NCBI GenBank assembly: GCA_050950645.1
Contig: JBMNHZ010000009.1
Location: forward strand, 186,001-250,000
Reading direction: 5' to 3'
From: BRH-c25 sp012519325
GTDB lineage: Bacteria > Bacillota > Clostridia > Lutisporales > Lutisporaceae
Length of the DNA: 64,000 nt
The notes below the pieces were generated by a model, which saw only the letters and a list, made by a program, of their open reading frames with translations, searched no databases and was not told where the DNA came from. Each line of letters begins with the position of its first letter. Position 1 is the stretch's first letter. Positions 49,448-60,110 of this stretch are shown here, piece after piece. Both the position numbers and the translations under genes were made by a program.

Positions 49448-52400
49448 GTGGATAAGGTGGCTATGGGGCAGAAGCCGGATAACACCATAGGGTTTAAGGG
49501 TATAGCTGCCGAAGCCACCGTAGGCTTCCCCAAGGACTTTTTCCCGCCTCCTGTGGATATAGGAGCTGAGGCCACCCTGAAGGTGGATACCTTCAGCTAT
49601 CCAGGTGAAGTGGGATTGGCTCTGGATGTGGATCTTAAGGTGATAAAGGTCAACGGGGAGATAGAGTTCATACTCAAGCCCTATCCCTTCCCAAATAAAT
49701 TGTATTTATATGTGGGAACCGATGTGGGAGTAGATATAATACCCGCAATACCCGTTGCTACCCTGTATGGAGTGGGGGGCGGAATAGACAATATTTCCAA
49801 TCTGGTGAACTGGGATGCCTCAGCACCGCCTCTGACCATAATGCTGACGGCATCTGCGGAAATCGGCAGAATACTGAAGATGGACAAGGTTACCCTTAGT
49901 GTCTCCTGGCAGCATGCTGAGCTAAAAGGCAATATAGGGATAAAAGGCTACGATATAATAAAGAATGCCACCCTGAAGCTCAGGTGGTATAATCCCATAG
50001 GCTTCCACGCATCTGCCACCATAGAGGCCTTCAGCTGCATTGAAGGAAAGCTGCTGCTCAACATATACAAGGACAGCTTCATTGGCATGGCTTCGGTAAG
50101 GCTCTTTGTACCCAATGAAGTTCCGGTAGTAGGGGGTATGACTGTTGCAGGAGCTGAGGCGGGGATAGATATGGAGAAACTGTGGGGAAAACTTACAGTA
50201 ATAGGTGTGACCGTGGGGTTAACGTATCTCTTTGGTGAAGAAAAGGTAGAGTTCGATGTAGGTCAGAATGGAAAGCTGCCGGAAGGGTTAATTGCGTCCC
50301 TGGACGGTGCGGAGGGGCTTTATGCAATAAATTACAGGGATGAAGAAACCGGCGAGGAAGGCAGGATGATATTTGGCACCAATATGAGGCTTGTGGGTTC
50401 TTCAAGGCAGCCGGAAAGGTTATATGCAAAGGACAGCAGATATCTGGCGGCAGCCGGGGATGACAGGAGATTTTTATTCATGGATATGCCTGTTGTGGTT
50501 GCACTGGACGACACCACATATCAGCTGAATGTCCAGAGCAGGGAAGCCGCTCTTTTCGAAATAGAATATGAAGGCTCAAAGCCCAATGTCAGGGTTTACC
50601 AGCCGGATGGGATAGAATATATACTGGCGGAGGATGACATAAACGGGAATATGAGATACCAGACCATTCCGGCAAAGGACAGTGACAGCGGCAGAGATGA
50701 ACAGAAGCTGTGGATATCCGTTGTGGGACCCCAGCCGGGTATGTGGAGGATAGTATCAGATAAGCCCCTAGCGGCAGCCCAGCTGTACGACATTAAAATG
50801 GCTCCGGAATACACGTCCCTGAACGCTGAAAAAACAGGAACCGGTATTGTTAAGGTTGATTGGACAGGAGAGTATTTTGACGGAGCTAAGATCAGCCTTT
50901 ACCTGCTTGAGGAAGAAAGCAGCGAAACAGGAAGGCTGCTGGCCCAGGATATTGACGCAGCCGCGGGAACCTATACCGTGACTCTTCCGGATGATGTCAT
51001 GACCGGCAGTTATGTAATACGGGCAGAGCTTTCAAAGGAGGATTACGGATATACCAGCAGCACCACGGGTTCATTTAGGGTAACTGATCTGAAGGCCCCG
51101 GGTAATCCCCGGAGCATTAAGGCGATCCCGGCAGGAAACGGATATTTAAAAGTGGAGTGGAAAGAAGGAACTGATGGAAGATATCCGGCTCAAGGTTACA
51201 TATTGACGGTTCTGAATGAGGACGGTTCATCCATACCGGGGTACCCGGAATCCTATGTAACTGGAAGAACCGATGCGATAATAGGAGGAGAGGTCACTCA
51301 GCAGGATGGAACCACTCTCAGGCTTGAACCGGGTAAGAGCTATAAGATTTCGGTAATAGCTCACAGGGAAGAGGAGCTGATTGAGGGAGAAGACATACCC
51401 AGGCAGCATTATAGTGATGCTATTTTGTCCGATGTGGTATTTCTTCCGGTTCCGCAGCCGCCGGTGCTAAAGGTTTCACTGGCACGGGAAGGGAATATGC
51501 TTCCCCTCAATATGTCAGAGTCGGGTATAGACGAATACTATTCCGCGGGGAAGGAAGCAGTGTTGCCGGTGGGGGCAGATACGACAATCAGCGCAGATAT
51601 AGTATTGAACAGCGAAACCGTCTACACATTTAACCCGGCACTTAGCCACCTGCAGCAGCTTACCCTGAATGAAGGGGAGAACATGGTGGAGATAAAAGCC
51701 CAGAACGGTTCCGGAGACTTCACCAATAAAGTAATAAGGATAATATGTGATACTGTGCCGCCGCTCCTTCTTATTGATTCTTCGGAAGTTACGGAAAGCA
51801 ACGGCGCAGCAACTGCAGTAATAAAGGGGAAATGCGAACCGGGAAGCACTCTCATCATTAACGGTGGAGATGCAATATCCGATGAGAATGGGTTGTTTGA
51901 ATATACCATAGACATGGGTGACAGAATGAGTATGGAAATTTATGCAGTTGCGGAGGACACCATTGGGAATATCAGCGAATATAGGGGTATGGTGTACAAT
52001 GATAGGCTGAAAGCTATACAGAGAGTGTCAATCACTCCCGGAGGTGCTACCGTTGAGTTGGGAGAAAGTATAGGGCTAAGCCTGAAAGCAGTGGACGCTG
52101 AGGGAAAATACCTAAGCATCAGACCGGAACTTGTAAAATGGAGTTTGATGGCAGATACAGGAGCTGCGGCCTTAGACAGCGGAGCCAGGTTAAAAGCCAT
52201 AAAACCGGGTAAGGCATATGTTATGGCGGAGTATAAAGTAACGGAGGATTATTCCCATACCGACGCCGTAGTTGTCAATGTAGTTGAGAGCACAGGGTCT
52301 AAGCCAAAAGCGGCAAGCAGAAGATATTCCGGTCCCGTTGATGTTTTGGGAAGGATAGTAGAGGCTGAAAAGGGCAAGAAGGATATCTTCTCAGCAAGAT

Positions 52401-53353
52401 TACAGCCTGGAACAGAAACAAAAATTACGGCAGATGACGATCTGACCCTTGACATACCGGCCGGTTTTGCAGTAAATACCGCTGACATAAATATCAGCAG
52501 GTATGACAATCAGGAAGAGCTAATGAAGAAGTTCCCCGGGATGAAGCTTTTGAGCCCTGTTTATGATATAAGTCTCAGCAAGGGCGAAAGTAAGGGAACT
52601 CCTGTAAGTGTCAGCTTCAGGTTTGAGGCGGATCAGGCTGCAGACCTCAGAAGGGTTGCAGTATACAGGCTTGATGAGCAACAGGGCAGATGGGACTATA
52701 TAGGAGGCACCATAGACAATGAAAGGGGCATCATAACAGTAAGACTGTCAGGCTTCAGCAAGTACGCGGTACTGGAAAACAGCAGCCTGAGGCTGTTGGA
52801 TGACGTGGATGGTACCAGATGGTCGAGGGATGTGATATACTCTCTTGTTCATATGAATATAGTAGAAGGTATAAAAGTGGGCGATAGATATTATTACATG
52901 CCTGACAACTATATTACAAGGGCGGAGTTCATGAAAATGTTGTCATTAGGTCTGGAAGCAGGGGATACCGAAACTGATAAAGCATCGCTGCCCTTTGCGG
53001 ATAATGATGATATACCCGATTGGGCACTTTCCCATGTAAAGGCAGCCTATGCAAACGGATGGGTGAATGGAAGGCTTGTGGGAGACAAGAGGTTGTTTGG
53101 TCCAAGTGAGCAGATTACCCGTGAGGAAGCCTGTGCCATTCTGGGGAGAATGCTGGGTGACGGAATAAAGCCTAAGGGAGTCTATTTCACAGACAGGAAC
53201 CAGGTGGCGAAATACGCAATCAACTATCTGGACATACTTGCAGATATGGGGGTATTAAGCGGTTACGGGGATGATACCTTCAGACCCAAAAACTTAATTA
53301 CCCGTGAGGAAGCTGCGGCAATGGTAGACAAATATCTGAAGAATGCGCACTAG
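49448..53353 (+). CDS. SLH-domain surface protein, main part (frameshifted from the preceding frame)
   Basis: 1301 residues. The GTG at 49448 has no ribosome-binding site, and the frame stays open upstream to about 49372 (TITNQGKKDEEKDPFKIEA), so this is the second part of one gene with 48480-49439. Order of parts: a beta-rich region rich in GxEA, VxVGTDVGVDI and similar (1-300); beta-sandwich modules of fibronectin/Ig type (about 430-860, for example APGNPRSIKAIPAGNGYLKV); a Big-type Ig domain (LKAIQRVSITPGGATVELGE); and three SLH repeats at the end (SRDVIYSLVHMNIVEG, NDDIPDWALSHVKAAYANG, VAKYAINYLDILADMGVLSG). The SLH repeats anchor it to the cell wall. Without its secretion signal the copy is probably dead. 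Confidence 0.85.
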   Translation: MDKVAMGQKPDNTIGFKGIAAEATVGFPKDFFPPPVDIGAEATLKVDTFSYPGEVGLALDVDLKVIKVNGEIEFILKPYPFPNKLYLYVGTDVGVDIIPAIPVATLYGVGGGIDNISNLVNWDASAPPLTIMLTASAEIGRILKMDKVTLSVSWQHAELKGNIGIKGYDIIKNATLKLRWYNPIGFHASATIEAFSCIEGKLLLNIYKDSFIGMASVRLFVPNEVPVVGGMTVAGAEAGIDMEKLWGKLTVIGVTVGLTYLFGEEKVEFDVGQNGKLPEGLIASLDGAEGLYAINYRDEETGEEGRMIFGTNMRLVGSSRQPERLYAKDSRYLAAAGDDRRFLFMDMPVVVALDDTTYQLNVQSREAALFEIEYEGSKPNVRVYQPDGIEYILAEDDINGNMRYQTIPAKDSDSGRDEQKLWISVVGPQPGMWRIVSDKPLAAAQLYDIKMAPEYTSLNAEKTGTGIVKVDWTGEYFDGAKISLYLLEEESSETGRLLAQDIDAAAGTYTVTLPDDVMTGSYVIRAELSKEDYGYTSSTTGSFRVTDLKAPGNPRSIKAIPAGNGYLKVEWKEGTDGRYPAQGYILTVLNEDGSSIPGYPESYVTGRTDAIIGGEVTQQDGTTLRLEPGKSYKISVIAHREEELIEGEDIPRQHYSDAILSDVVFLPVPQPPVLKVSLAREGNMLPLNMSESGIDEYYSAGKEAVLPVGADTTISADIVLNSETVYTFNPALSHLQQLTLNEGENMVEIKAQNGSGDFTNKVIRIICDTVPPLLLIDSSEVTESNGAATAVIKGKCEPGSTLIINGGDAISDENGLFEYTIDMGDRMSMEIYAVAEDTIGNISEYRGMVYNDRLKAIQRVSITPGGATVELGESIGLSLKAVDAEGKYLSIRPELVKWSLMADTGAAALDSGARLKAIKPGKAYVMAEYKVTEDYSHTDAVVVNVVESTGSKPKAASRRYSGPVDVLGRIVEAEKGKKDIFSARLQPGTETKITADDDLTLDIPAGFAVNTADINISRYDNQEELMKKFPGMKLLSPVYDISLSKGESKGTPVSVSFRFEADQAADLRRVAVYRLDEQQGRWDYIGGTIDNERGIITVRLSGFSKYAVLENSSLRLLDDVDGTRWSRDVIYSLVHMNIVEGIKVGDRYYYMPDNYITRAEFMKMLSLGLEAGDTETDKASLPFADNDDIPDWALSHVKAAYANGWVNGRLVGDKRLFGPSEQITREEACAILGRMLGDGIKPKGVYFTDRNQVAKYAINYLDILADMGVLSGYGDDTFRPKNLITREEAAAMVDKYLKNAH

Positions 53354-53402
53354 CGTGTGCTGGTTACGAGGTCACGGGGTTGCGGGGCACGAGGTTTAGG
53401 GT

Positions 53403-53440
53403 AAGGCTGTGCAGAACTATTGGTTTTGCACAGCCTTTGC
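53403..53440 (+). terminator. Terminator after the SLH gene
   Basis: Stem AAGGCTGTGCA / TGCACAGCCTT with a 13-base loop, then TGCTATGG and TTTTTA. Confidence 0.75.
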
Positions 53441-53517
53441 TATGGTTTTTATCAGAAACATGTTATAATGTAATCAATGGCAGTAAAGCTGATTAATATC
53501 AATGAGAGGGAGATATT

Positions 53518-54258
53518 ATGGATAAGAAGCCTTCTTTCAAACCATATAATCAGGGTCAGATTACCTTTCTTCCTCCAAGTCTGGAGGAATTAATTCCTGA
53601 GGACCATATAGTAAGAATAGTTGACAGTGCTATAGAAAACATAGACACAAAACCTTTATATGAGAAATATGAAGGAGGAGGAGCAAGCAGTTATAATCCT
53701 GTTATGATGCTGAAAATAATAATATATGCCTATACACAGAAAATATTTTCATGTAGGGGCATTGCCAAGAACTGCAGAGAAAACATTATGTTTATGTGGC
53801 TTAGCGGAATGAATATGCCTGATTATAAAACCATAGACAGGTTTCGTGTACAGCGTATGAAGGATATAATTCCGGATATTTTCACAGAAGTTATTGCCAT
53901 GCTTCACAGTAAGGGATACATAAAGCTGGAAAAATACTTTCTTGAAAGCACAAGAATTAAGCCTGATGCCGGTAAGGACAGCTGGTCATGGGTGAAGAAC
54001 CCTAAGAAATTCAACGAAAAGCTGAGGGAGAAATGTGAAGAACTCCTGGAATCAATAGGTGAAATTGAACGTCAGGAGAATCAGGAATTCGGAGAAGAAG
54101 ACTTACCGGAGTTAAAAGCCGGAAAAGATATTGGCTCACAATCAATTCTGGATACCGCTGATAAAATAAATAAAAAGCTTTCTCGGAAGCCTGAGGACAG
54201 CACGAACAGATGGGAAGGCTTAAAAAAGCTCTGGAGAGGATTCTCCGGAGTAAAGTGA
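53518..54258 (+). CDS. Truncated IS1182-type transposase
   Basis: 246 residues. The N-terminal domain of IS1182-type transposases is intact (FLPPSLEELIPEDHIVRIVDSAIE, NPVMMLKIIIYAYTQKIFSCRGIAK, GMNMPDYKTIDRFR). These enzymes are usually 450-550 residues with a C-terminal DDE catalytic part, which is missing. The end reads RKPEDSTNRWEGLKKLWRG, which does not fit the family, so an internal deletion probably joined it to the downstream hairpin. It cannot be active alone. Confidence 0.75.
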   Translation: MDKKPSFKPYNQGQITFLPPSLEELIPEDHIVRIVDSAIENIDTKPLYEKYEGGGASSYNPVMMLKIIIYAYTQKIFSCRGIAKNCRENIMFMWLSGMNMPDYKTIDRFRVQRMKDIIPDIFTEVIAMLHSKGYIKLEKYFLESTRIKPDAGKDSWSWVKNPKKFNEKLREKCEELLESIGEIERQENQEFGEEDLPELKAGKDIGSQSILDTADKINKKLSRKPEDSTNRWEGLKKLWRGFSGVK

Positions 54259-54276
54259 TTGAATAAACAGAATCTG

Positions 54277-54319
54277 CAGAAAATCAGGCTGGGGAATGCC
54301 CATACAGCCTGATTTTCTG
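54277..54319 (+). terminator. Perfect 15-bp hairpin after the truncated transposase
   Basis: CAGAAAATCAGGCTG / CAGCCTGATTTTCTG. It may be the IS terminator. Beyond it, ATTACATTAT (54329-54338) is the inverse of ATAATGTAAT at 53465-53474 before the transposase, so the two may be the element ends (about 53465-54338). Confidence 0.6.
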
Positions 54320-54439
54320 ACTATTTCTATTACATTATCAATATTTGTGGATTATAATGAATATATATAGAAAGATATGCAATAAAAGGCATTAATTACA
54401 GAGCCATGGAGGTGGACACAGCCTTGATGCTGTGGAGTC

Positions 54440-57400
54440 ATGAATAAATTATTTCATGTTGGTATCGATATCGGTTCCACAACAGTTAAAGTAGTTGCCT
54501 TAAATGAAAATTTTGAGATAGTTTATAGCAGGTATGAGAGGCATTATGCTGATATTAAGAAAAAGCTCCAGCAGATGCTTCATGATGCCTTTTTAATACT
54601 GAACAATAGTCATTTGACTGTAATGATTACAGGTTCAGGAGGAATGAATATTGCAAAAAATCTGGGAGTTACTTTTATACAAGAGGTGGTTGCTTCTACA
54701 AAAGCGATCAAAACTTATTATCCTGAAACTGATGTTGCAATCGAACTGGGTGGAGAAGATGCAAAGATTACTTATTTCAGCGATGGAATAGAACAGAGAA
54801 TGAACGGTACTTGTGCGGGAGGCACAGGCTCATTTATAGATCAGATGGCCTCTTTGCTCAGAGTGGATGCAGAGGGGTTAAACGACTTGGCTAAGAATTA
54901 CAAGGTTATTTATCCCATAGCGGCAAGATGCGGAGTTTTTGCAAAGACTGATGTGCAGCCTCTCCTGAATGAGGGGGTCGCCAAGGAAGATATTGCAGTA
55001 TCCGTATTTCAGGCCGTAGTAATTCAGACGATAAGCGGGCTGGCATGCGGAAGGCCTATCAGGGGGAATGTGGCTTTTTTAGGAGGGCCCCTGTATTTCC
55101 TTTCAGAACTGAGGAAAAGATTTATCGACACTTTAAAGCTCAAAGAAGACCAGGTTATTTTTCCTGAAAACTCACAGCTGTTTGTGGCGATAGGCGCGGC
55201 GTTATCTTCTTTGAATGAAAACCCGGTATCTTTTGATGCCCTGCTGAACAGCCTTGGAAACTACGAAAGCGCTTCCAACGGGGAAACAAAGAGGTTGGAA
55301 CGCCTCTTTGCAGATGAGGAAGAGTATGGAGAGTTTAAGTCAAGACATAGTATAAGCTCCGTAAGGAAACGTGAATTATCAACCTTTGAAGGTGAATGCT
55401 TCCTTGGTATCGATGCAGGTTCTACCACCACCAAAATAGCACTTATAGATGGTGAAGGCACGCTGCTTTATACCTATTACGGAAGCAATGAGGGAAGCCC
55501 TCTCAAATCTACTATTAAAGCGCTGAAAGAGCTTTACCGGCTTATGCCGCAAAAGGCAAGGATAGGAAACTCGACTGTTACAGGTTATGGGGAAGGCCTG
55601 TTGAAGGCTGCGCTGAACGTGGACATAGGTGAAATAGAAACCATTTCCCACTATAAAGCGGCAGAATTTTTCTGCCCCGGAGTGGATTTTATACTGGATA
55701 TCGGCGGCCAGGATATGAAATGCCTGAAAATAAAGGATGGGGTTATCGAAAGCATAATGCTGAATGAGGCTTGTTCCTCAGGCTGCGGTTCATTCCTTGA
55801 CACCTTTGCAAGTTCATTGGGTATGAGTATTGAAGAATTTGCTGCGGAAGCACTGACTGCAGAGAATCCGGTGGACCTTGGCTCAAGATGCACCGTATTC
55901 ATGAATTCAAAGGTCAAGCAAGCGCAGAAGGAAGGGGCTTCCATAGGGGATATTTCTGCAGGATTGTCCTATTCGGTAATAAAGAATGCCCTGTTTAAGG
56001 TTATAAAAATAAGGAATCTCCAGGAACTGGGAGAAAAAATAGTTGTACAGGGAGGCACATTTTATAATGATTCGGTGTTGAGGAGCTTTGAGCTCCTTTC
56101 GGACAGGAAAGCTATAAGGCCTGACATAGCAGGAATAATGGGCGCTTTCGGAGCAGCCCTGATAGCAAGAGAAAGGTATGAAGAAGGATCAAGCACAAGC
56201 CTGCTGGGCGAACATCAGCTTAATGAATTCAACTTTAAAACTGTAGTATCAAGATGTGGTTTATGCTCAAACAACTGCCTGCTTACCATAAACAAGTTCG
56301 GAAACGGCCAGAGTTTCATATCAGGGAACAGATGTGAAAGGGGAGCCGGAAAGACAAATGAGCACAATGATTTGCCGAATCTGTACAACTACAAATATAA
56401 TAGGGTATTCAATTACAAACCTTTGGACAGTTCGCAGGCAAGAAGGGGTACCGTTGGTATTCCCAGGGTTCTGAATATATACGAAAACTACCCTTTTTGG
56501 TTTACTTTATTTACGGAACTTGGCTTTAGAGTGGAATTATCAGACAGATCTTCAAATAAGCTTTATGAAAAGGGAATTGAAACAATACCCTCAGAGTCGG
56601 TATGCTATCCCGGCAAACTGGTTCACGGCCATATAATGAATCTTGTCGAGAAGGGAATAAGATTCATTTTCTATCCTTCCATAACCCATGAGCAGAAGGA
56701 GCAAAAGAAGGCGGACAATCATTATAATTGTCCTATTGTGGTTTCGTACCCCGAAGTTATAAAGAACAATATTGATGTATTAAGAGAAAAGGGTATATTA
56801 TTTATGAAGCCCTTCCTGCCTCTTGACAATGAAGAAAGGCTTATCGACAGATTGCATAAAGAGCTTAAAATGTTTAAAATCAGTAAAATGGAGATCAGAG
56901 AAAGCGTATATACTGCTTATGCGGAGCAGGAAGCTTTTAAAAGGGATATTCAAAAGGCCGGAGAAGATACTTTGAATTATATCAGGGCAAAGGGAATAAA
57001 AGGGATAGTGCTTGCCGGAAGGCCCTACCATATAGATCCTCAGATAAATCATGGCATACCGGAGATGATAAATTCTCTTGGCATGGCTGTATTGACAGAG
57101 GATTCGGTAGCTCATCTTGGACGGGTTGAGAGGCCTCTCAGAGTAGTGGATCAATGGGTATACCATTCCAGGCTCTATGCCGCTGCAAGCTTTGTCGCAA
57201 AGCAGAGGGAGCTGGAGCTGGTACAGTTGAATTCTTTCGGATGTGGGCTGGATGCTGTTACAACAGACCAGGTGCAGGAAATACTTAATGAAAATTCCAG
57301 GATTTATACAGCCCTGAAAATAGATGAAGGGAATAATCTTGGAGCAGCCAGAATAAGGCTTCGATCACTTAAGGCTACAATTATGGAGAGAGATAGAAAC

Positions 57401-58747
57401 GGGTTTGAACTTAAGAGAATCGACAACAGGTATAAGAGAATTGAATTCACAGAAGAGATGAGGAAGAAACATACTATATTAGTGCCTCAAATGTCTCCTA
57501 TACACTTTCAGCTTTTAGAGGAGGCATTCAGACAATCGGGCTATAATTTGGAGGTACTGGCATCGATAGATAAGGGAGCTGTGGATGAAGGCTTGAAATA
57601 TGTAAACAATGATGCCTGTTATCCTGCAATAATTGTTATAGGACAGCTTATAGAAGCACTTAAATCGGGCAAATATGATTTGAACAATACTTCGGTCATG
57701 ATATCGCAAACGGGCGGAGGCTGCAGAGCTACCAACTATATAGGCTTTCTGAGGAAGGGCCTTAAGGATGCAGGTTTTGAGAAAGTCCCCGTAATATCAC
57801 TGAATGCCGTAGGCATGGAGAAAAACTCAGGTTTCAAGTTTACAGCAGAGCTTTTGAATAGAGCTTTAATGGCCCTCGTATACGGTGATCTGCTTATGAA
57901 TGTATTGTACAGAGTCAGGCCCTATGAAAGAATTAAGGGCTCGGCTGACATGCTGTATGAAAAATGGGCTGAAATATGTAAGGAATCCTTGAAATGTGCC
58001 GGCAGAAAAGCATTCAAGCAAATTATCAGGCAAGTTGTTAAAGAATTTGATGAATTGGAAATAATCAACCAGGTTAAACCAAAGGTGGGACTTGTGGGAG
58101 AAATACTTGTAAAGTTTCATCCGACGGCGAACAATGATGTTGTCAGAATAGTGGAAGCTGAAGGAGCAGAGGCAGTAATGCCGGGACTTACAGATTTTCT
58201 ACTGTACAGTGCTTACGGCTTGGAATATAAATACAAATATCTGTCGGGAAGCAAAAAATCCCAGATTTTTGGACGTGCAGCCATTATGATAATTGAGTTT
58301 TACAGGAAAGCTTACAGGGAGGCATTATCGGCAAGTAAAAGATTCTATGTTCCGGAAACAATAGAAAAGATTGCAGAGGGAGCCTCATCGGTTGTGTCTT
58401 TAGGCCACCAGACCGGGGAAGGATGGTTTTTGACAGGAGAGATGGTTGAGCTAATTAATAACGGAGTAAGAAATATAATCTGCATGCAGCCCTTTGCGTG
58501 CCTGCCCAATCATGTCACGGGAAAAGGAATGATGAAGGAACTGAAACGTGTTTATCCCGGAACCAATATAGTAGCTATTGATTATGATCCGGGTGCAAGT
58601 GAAGTGAATCAGTTAAACAGGATAAAGCTTATGATTTCAACGGCATTTGAAAATATGGATAAATATGAGACTCATAAAGTAAAATCCTATGTCACAACAG
58701 ATTACAGGAAAATGGGTTCAACACTCAGTATGAGAACCAAGCTTTAA
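54440..58747 (+). CDS. Large 2-hydroxyacyl-CoA dehydratase activase-type protein (double BadF/BcrAD)
   Basis: 1435 residues. Two ASKHA activase domains: the first starts [16 protein letters not shown] and has [15 protein letters not shown]; the second starts near residue 322 ([19 protein letters not shown]) with [10 protein letters not shown] and [16 protein letters not shown]. The conserved Cys residues of each would hold the shared 4Fe-4S cluster. The rest is the DUF2229-like part, with [39 protein letters not shown] and [12 protein letters not shown]. This long fused form is known in Clostridia, but its partner is not defined. No hgdAB-type dehydratase genes are in the window. The protein is cytosolic. 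Confidence 0.9.
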   Translation: MNKLFHVGIDIGSTTVKVVALNENFEIVYSRYERHYADIKKKLQQMLHDAFLILNNSHLTVMITGSGGMNIAKNLGVTFIQEVVASTKAIKTYYPETDVAIELGGEDAKITYFSDGIEQRMNGTCAGGTGSFIDQMASLLRVDAEGLNDLAKNYKVIYPIAARCGVFAKTDVQPLLNEGVAKEDIAVSVFQAVVIQTISGLACGRPIRGNVAFLGGPLYFLSELRKRFIDTLKLKEDQVIFPENSQLFVAIGAALSSLNENPVSFDALLNSLGNYESASNGETKRLERLFADEEEYGEFKSRHSISSVRKRELSTFEGECFLGIDAGSTTTKIALIDGEGTLLYTYYGSNEGSPLKSTIKALKELYRLMPQKARIGNSTVTGYGEGLLKAALNVDIGEIETISHYKAAEFFCPGVDFILDIGGQDMKCLKIKDGVIESIMLNEACSSGCGSFLDTFASSLGMSIEEFAAEALTAENPVDLGSRCTVFMNSKVKQAQKEGASIGDISAGLSYSVIKNALFKVIKIRNLQELGEKIVVQGGTFYNDSVLRSFELLSDRKAIRPDIAGIMGAFGAALIARERYEEGSSTSLLGEHQLNEFNFKTVVSRCGLCSNNCLLTINKFGNGQSFISGNRCERGAGKTNEHNDLPNLYNYKYNRVFNYKPLDSSQARRGTVGIPRVLNIYENYPFWFTLFTELGFRVELSDRSSNKLYEKGIETIPSESVCYPGKLVHGHIMNLVEKGIRFIFYPSITHEQKEQKKADNHYNCPIVVSYPEVIKNNIDVLREKGILFMKPFLPLDNEERLIDRLHKELKMFKISKMEIRESVYTAYAEQEAFKRDIQKAGEDTLNYIRAKGIKGIVLAGRPYHIDPQINHGIPEMINSLGMAVLTEDSVAHLGRVERPLRVVDQWVYHSRLYAAASFVAKQRELELVQLNSFGCGLDAVTTDQVQEILNENSRIYTALKIDEGNNLGAARIRLRSLKATIMERDRNGFELKRIDNRYKRIEFTEEMRKKHTILVPQMSPIHFQLLEEAFRQSGYNLEVLASIDKGAVDEGLKYVNNDACYPAIIVIGQLIEALKSGKYDLNNTSVMISQTGGGCRATNYIGFLRKGLKDAGFEKVPVISLNAVGMEKNSGFKFTAELLNRALMALVYGDLLMNVLYRVRPYERIKGSADMLYEKWAEICKESLKCAGRKAFKQIIRQVVKEFDELEIINQVKPKVGLVGEILVKFHPTANNDVVRIVEAEGAEAVMPGLTDFLLYSAYGLEYKYKYLSGSKKSQIFGRAAIMIIEFYRKAYREALSASKRFYVPETIEKIAEGASSVVSLGHQTGEGWFLTGEMVELINNGVRNIICMQPFACLPNHVTGKGMMKELKRVYPGTNIVAIDYDPGASEVNQLNRIKLMISTAFENMDKYETHKVKSYVTTDYRKMGSTLSMRTKL

Positions 58748-58841
58748 GATTTTCCTCGATTGAAACACAACACCAGTACAAAGAGTTGTGGCAGTTGTTT
58801 AAGAAGGAATGTTATAGTCGAAGGTAAAAATAATGCAAATA

Positions 58842-58876
58842 CCGACATGGGGAAGATATACTTCCCCTATAGTCGG
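58842..58876. terminator. Hairpin between convergent genes
   Basis: CCGAC / GTCGG and TGGGGAAG / CTTCCCC nested in one stem with a small bulge, between the activase gene (plus) and the cysteine-synthase-like gene (minus). Confidence 0.55.
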
Positions 58877-58913
58877 GGTACTTCAAAATCCCTTGTTTTT
58901 GGAGCTTGACGCT

Positions 58914-59870
58914 CTACCACAAATCAGTGCTCAGATATTTTGTACCGGAGTCAGGTATCAATATAACAATGTTTTTCCCCTTAAAGTCTTCATTGAGCAG
59001 CTTTAATGCTGCTGCCAGGTTCGCCCCGGCTGAGAAGCCGGCAAAAATGCATTCCTCACACGCCAACCGTCTGGCTGCTTGAATTGCCTCTTCATCTGAT
59101 ACGGTTATGAAACCGTCGACCAGTTTAATCTTATCCTCAGTCATCAGAGGAAGTTCCATATTATAGCCTCCTCCTTGTATCTTATGCTTTCCGCTTCCTA
59201 TATCGTCAGGATTACTGTAACGCCGTGCATTTTCAGATTCAATCCCAAAACACTTTATATCGGGGAAGTGCTTTTTTAATGCTGTGGTAACACCGATGAA
59301 GCTGCCGCCGGTACCCATGAAATCAACGAAAGCATCAATTCTTTCATCTATTTGCTGAATTATCTCATTGGCAACCCCGATTTCTCCCGCACGTGAGGTG
59401 CTGGGATTACAGAACTGGTCTACTCTAAATGCATTCAGCTCCTTTGTAATTCTTTGGGATTCAATTTCCACCAACTCCAAATCTTTTCCGGATACCTTCT
59501 CCGGAATTGAATCCGGCATCTGATCTACAAGGACAACTTCAGCACCGAAGGCCTTCATCATTTTAGCCCTTTCAACAGAGTTACCTTTTGACATTACGGC
59601 GATAAACCTGTAGCCTTTCAGCTTGCAGACGATAGCCAATCCGGTACCCATATTTCCGCTGGTCAGCTCAACAACAGGCTGGCCCGGTTTCAGCCTTCCG
59701 CTTTTTTCGGCATCCTCAATTACCTGCAATGCAACTCTATCTCTCTTACTTAAACCGGGAGCCCAGAATTCCAGTTTTGCAAAAATTCTTCCTTCAATAT
59801 TCCCTGTTATGTTGTCAAGGGCCACAATCGGCGTATTGCCAATCAGGTCTAATGCATTCAGGAGTATCAT
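58914..59870 (-). CDS. PLP-dependent cysteine-synthase-family protein with shifted lysine
   Basis: 318 residues of the beta-replacement family (cysteine synthase / cystathionine beta-synthase). Visible parts are LIGNTPIVALDNI, VVELTSGNMGTGLAIVCKL (phosphate and substrate loop) and GTGGSFIGVTTALKKHFP. The catalytic-lysine region reads PGLSKRDRVAL. In cysteine synthases this is PGGSVKDRIA, with Lys directly before Asp-Arg. Here that place is Arg and the Lys is one earlier. Either the Lys has moved or this member is altered. ATG at 59870 (AGGTG 6 bases before) is preferred over GTG at 59879. Confidence 0.85.
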   Translation of the reverse strand: MILLNALDLIGNTPIVALDNITGNIEGRIFAKLEFWAPGLSKRDRVALQVIEDAEKSGRLKPGQPVVELTSGNMGTGLAIVCKLKGYRFIAVMSKGNSVERAKMMKAFGAEVVLVDQMPDSIPEKVSGKDLELVEIESQRITKELNAFRVDQFCNPSTSRAGEIGVANEIIQQIDERIDAFVDFMGTGGSFIGVTTALKKHFPDIKCFGIESENARRYSNPDDIGSGKHKIQGGGYNMELPLMTEDKIKLVDGFITVSDEEAIQAARRLACEECIFAGFSAGANLAAALKLLNEDFKGKNIVILIPDSGTKYLSTDLW

Positions 59871-60000
59871 ATATGACACCTGTTTTATTGATAATTAGGT
59901 CAAATGCGCTTACATGCTGCATATTATAGCATTAAACATTACTATTCACAAGGGGTGTATTGATGTGCAGAATTACCAGTTTTAAAGCATAGCGGCAAAA

Positions 60001-60051
60001 GCGGTTTTATCCACGAATCTGATAAAAACCGCATACCAAAATGATATGCGG
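60001..60051 (+). promoter_or_regulatory. Two mutually exclusive hairpins
   Basis: GCGGTTTTATC / GATAAAAACCGC (60001-60011, 60021-60032) and CCGCATA / TATGCGG (60029-60035, 60045-60051) share the bases CCGC (60029-60032), so only one can form. This has the form of an attenuator switch, but the gene it served is now cut off by the IS. It may be coincidental. Confidence 0.35.
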
Positions 60052-60110
60052 AAATAAATGTAATTCGCAATAATGAAGGAACGAAAAGTATGCTATCTGC
60101 GTCTATATAT

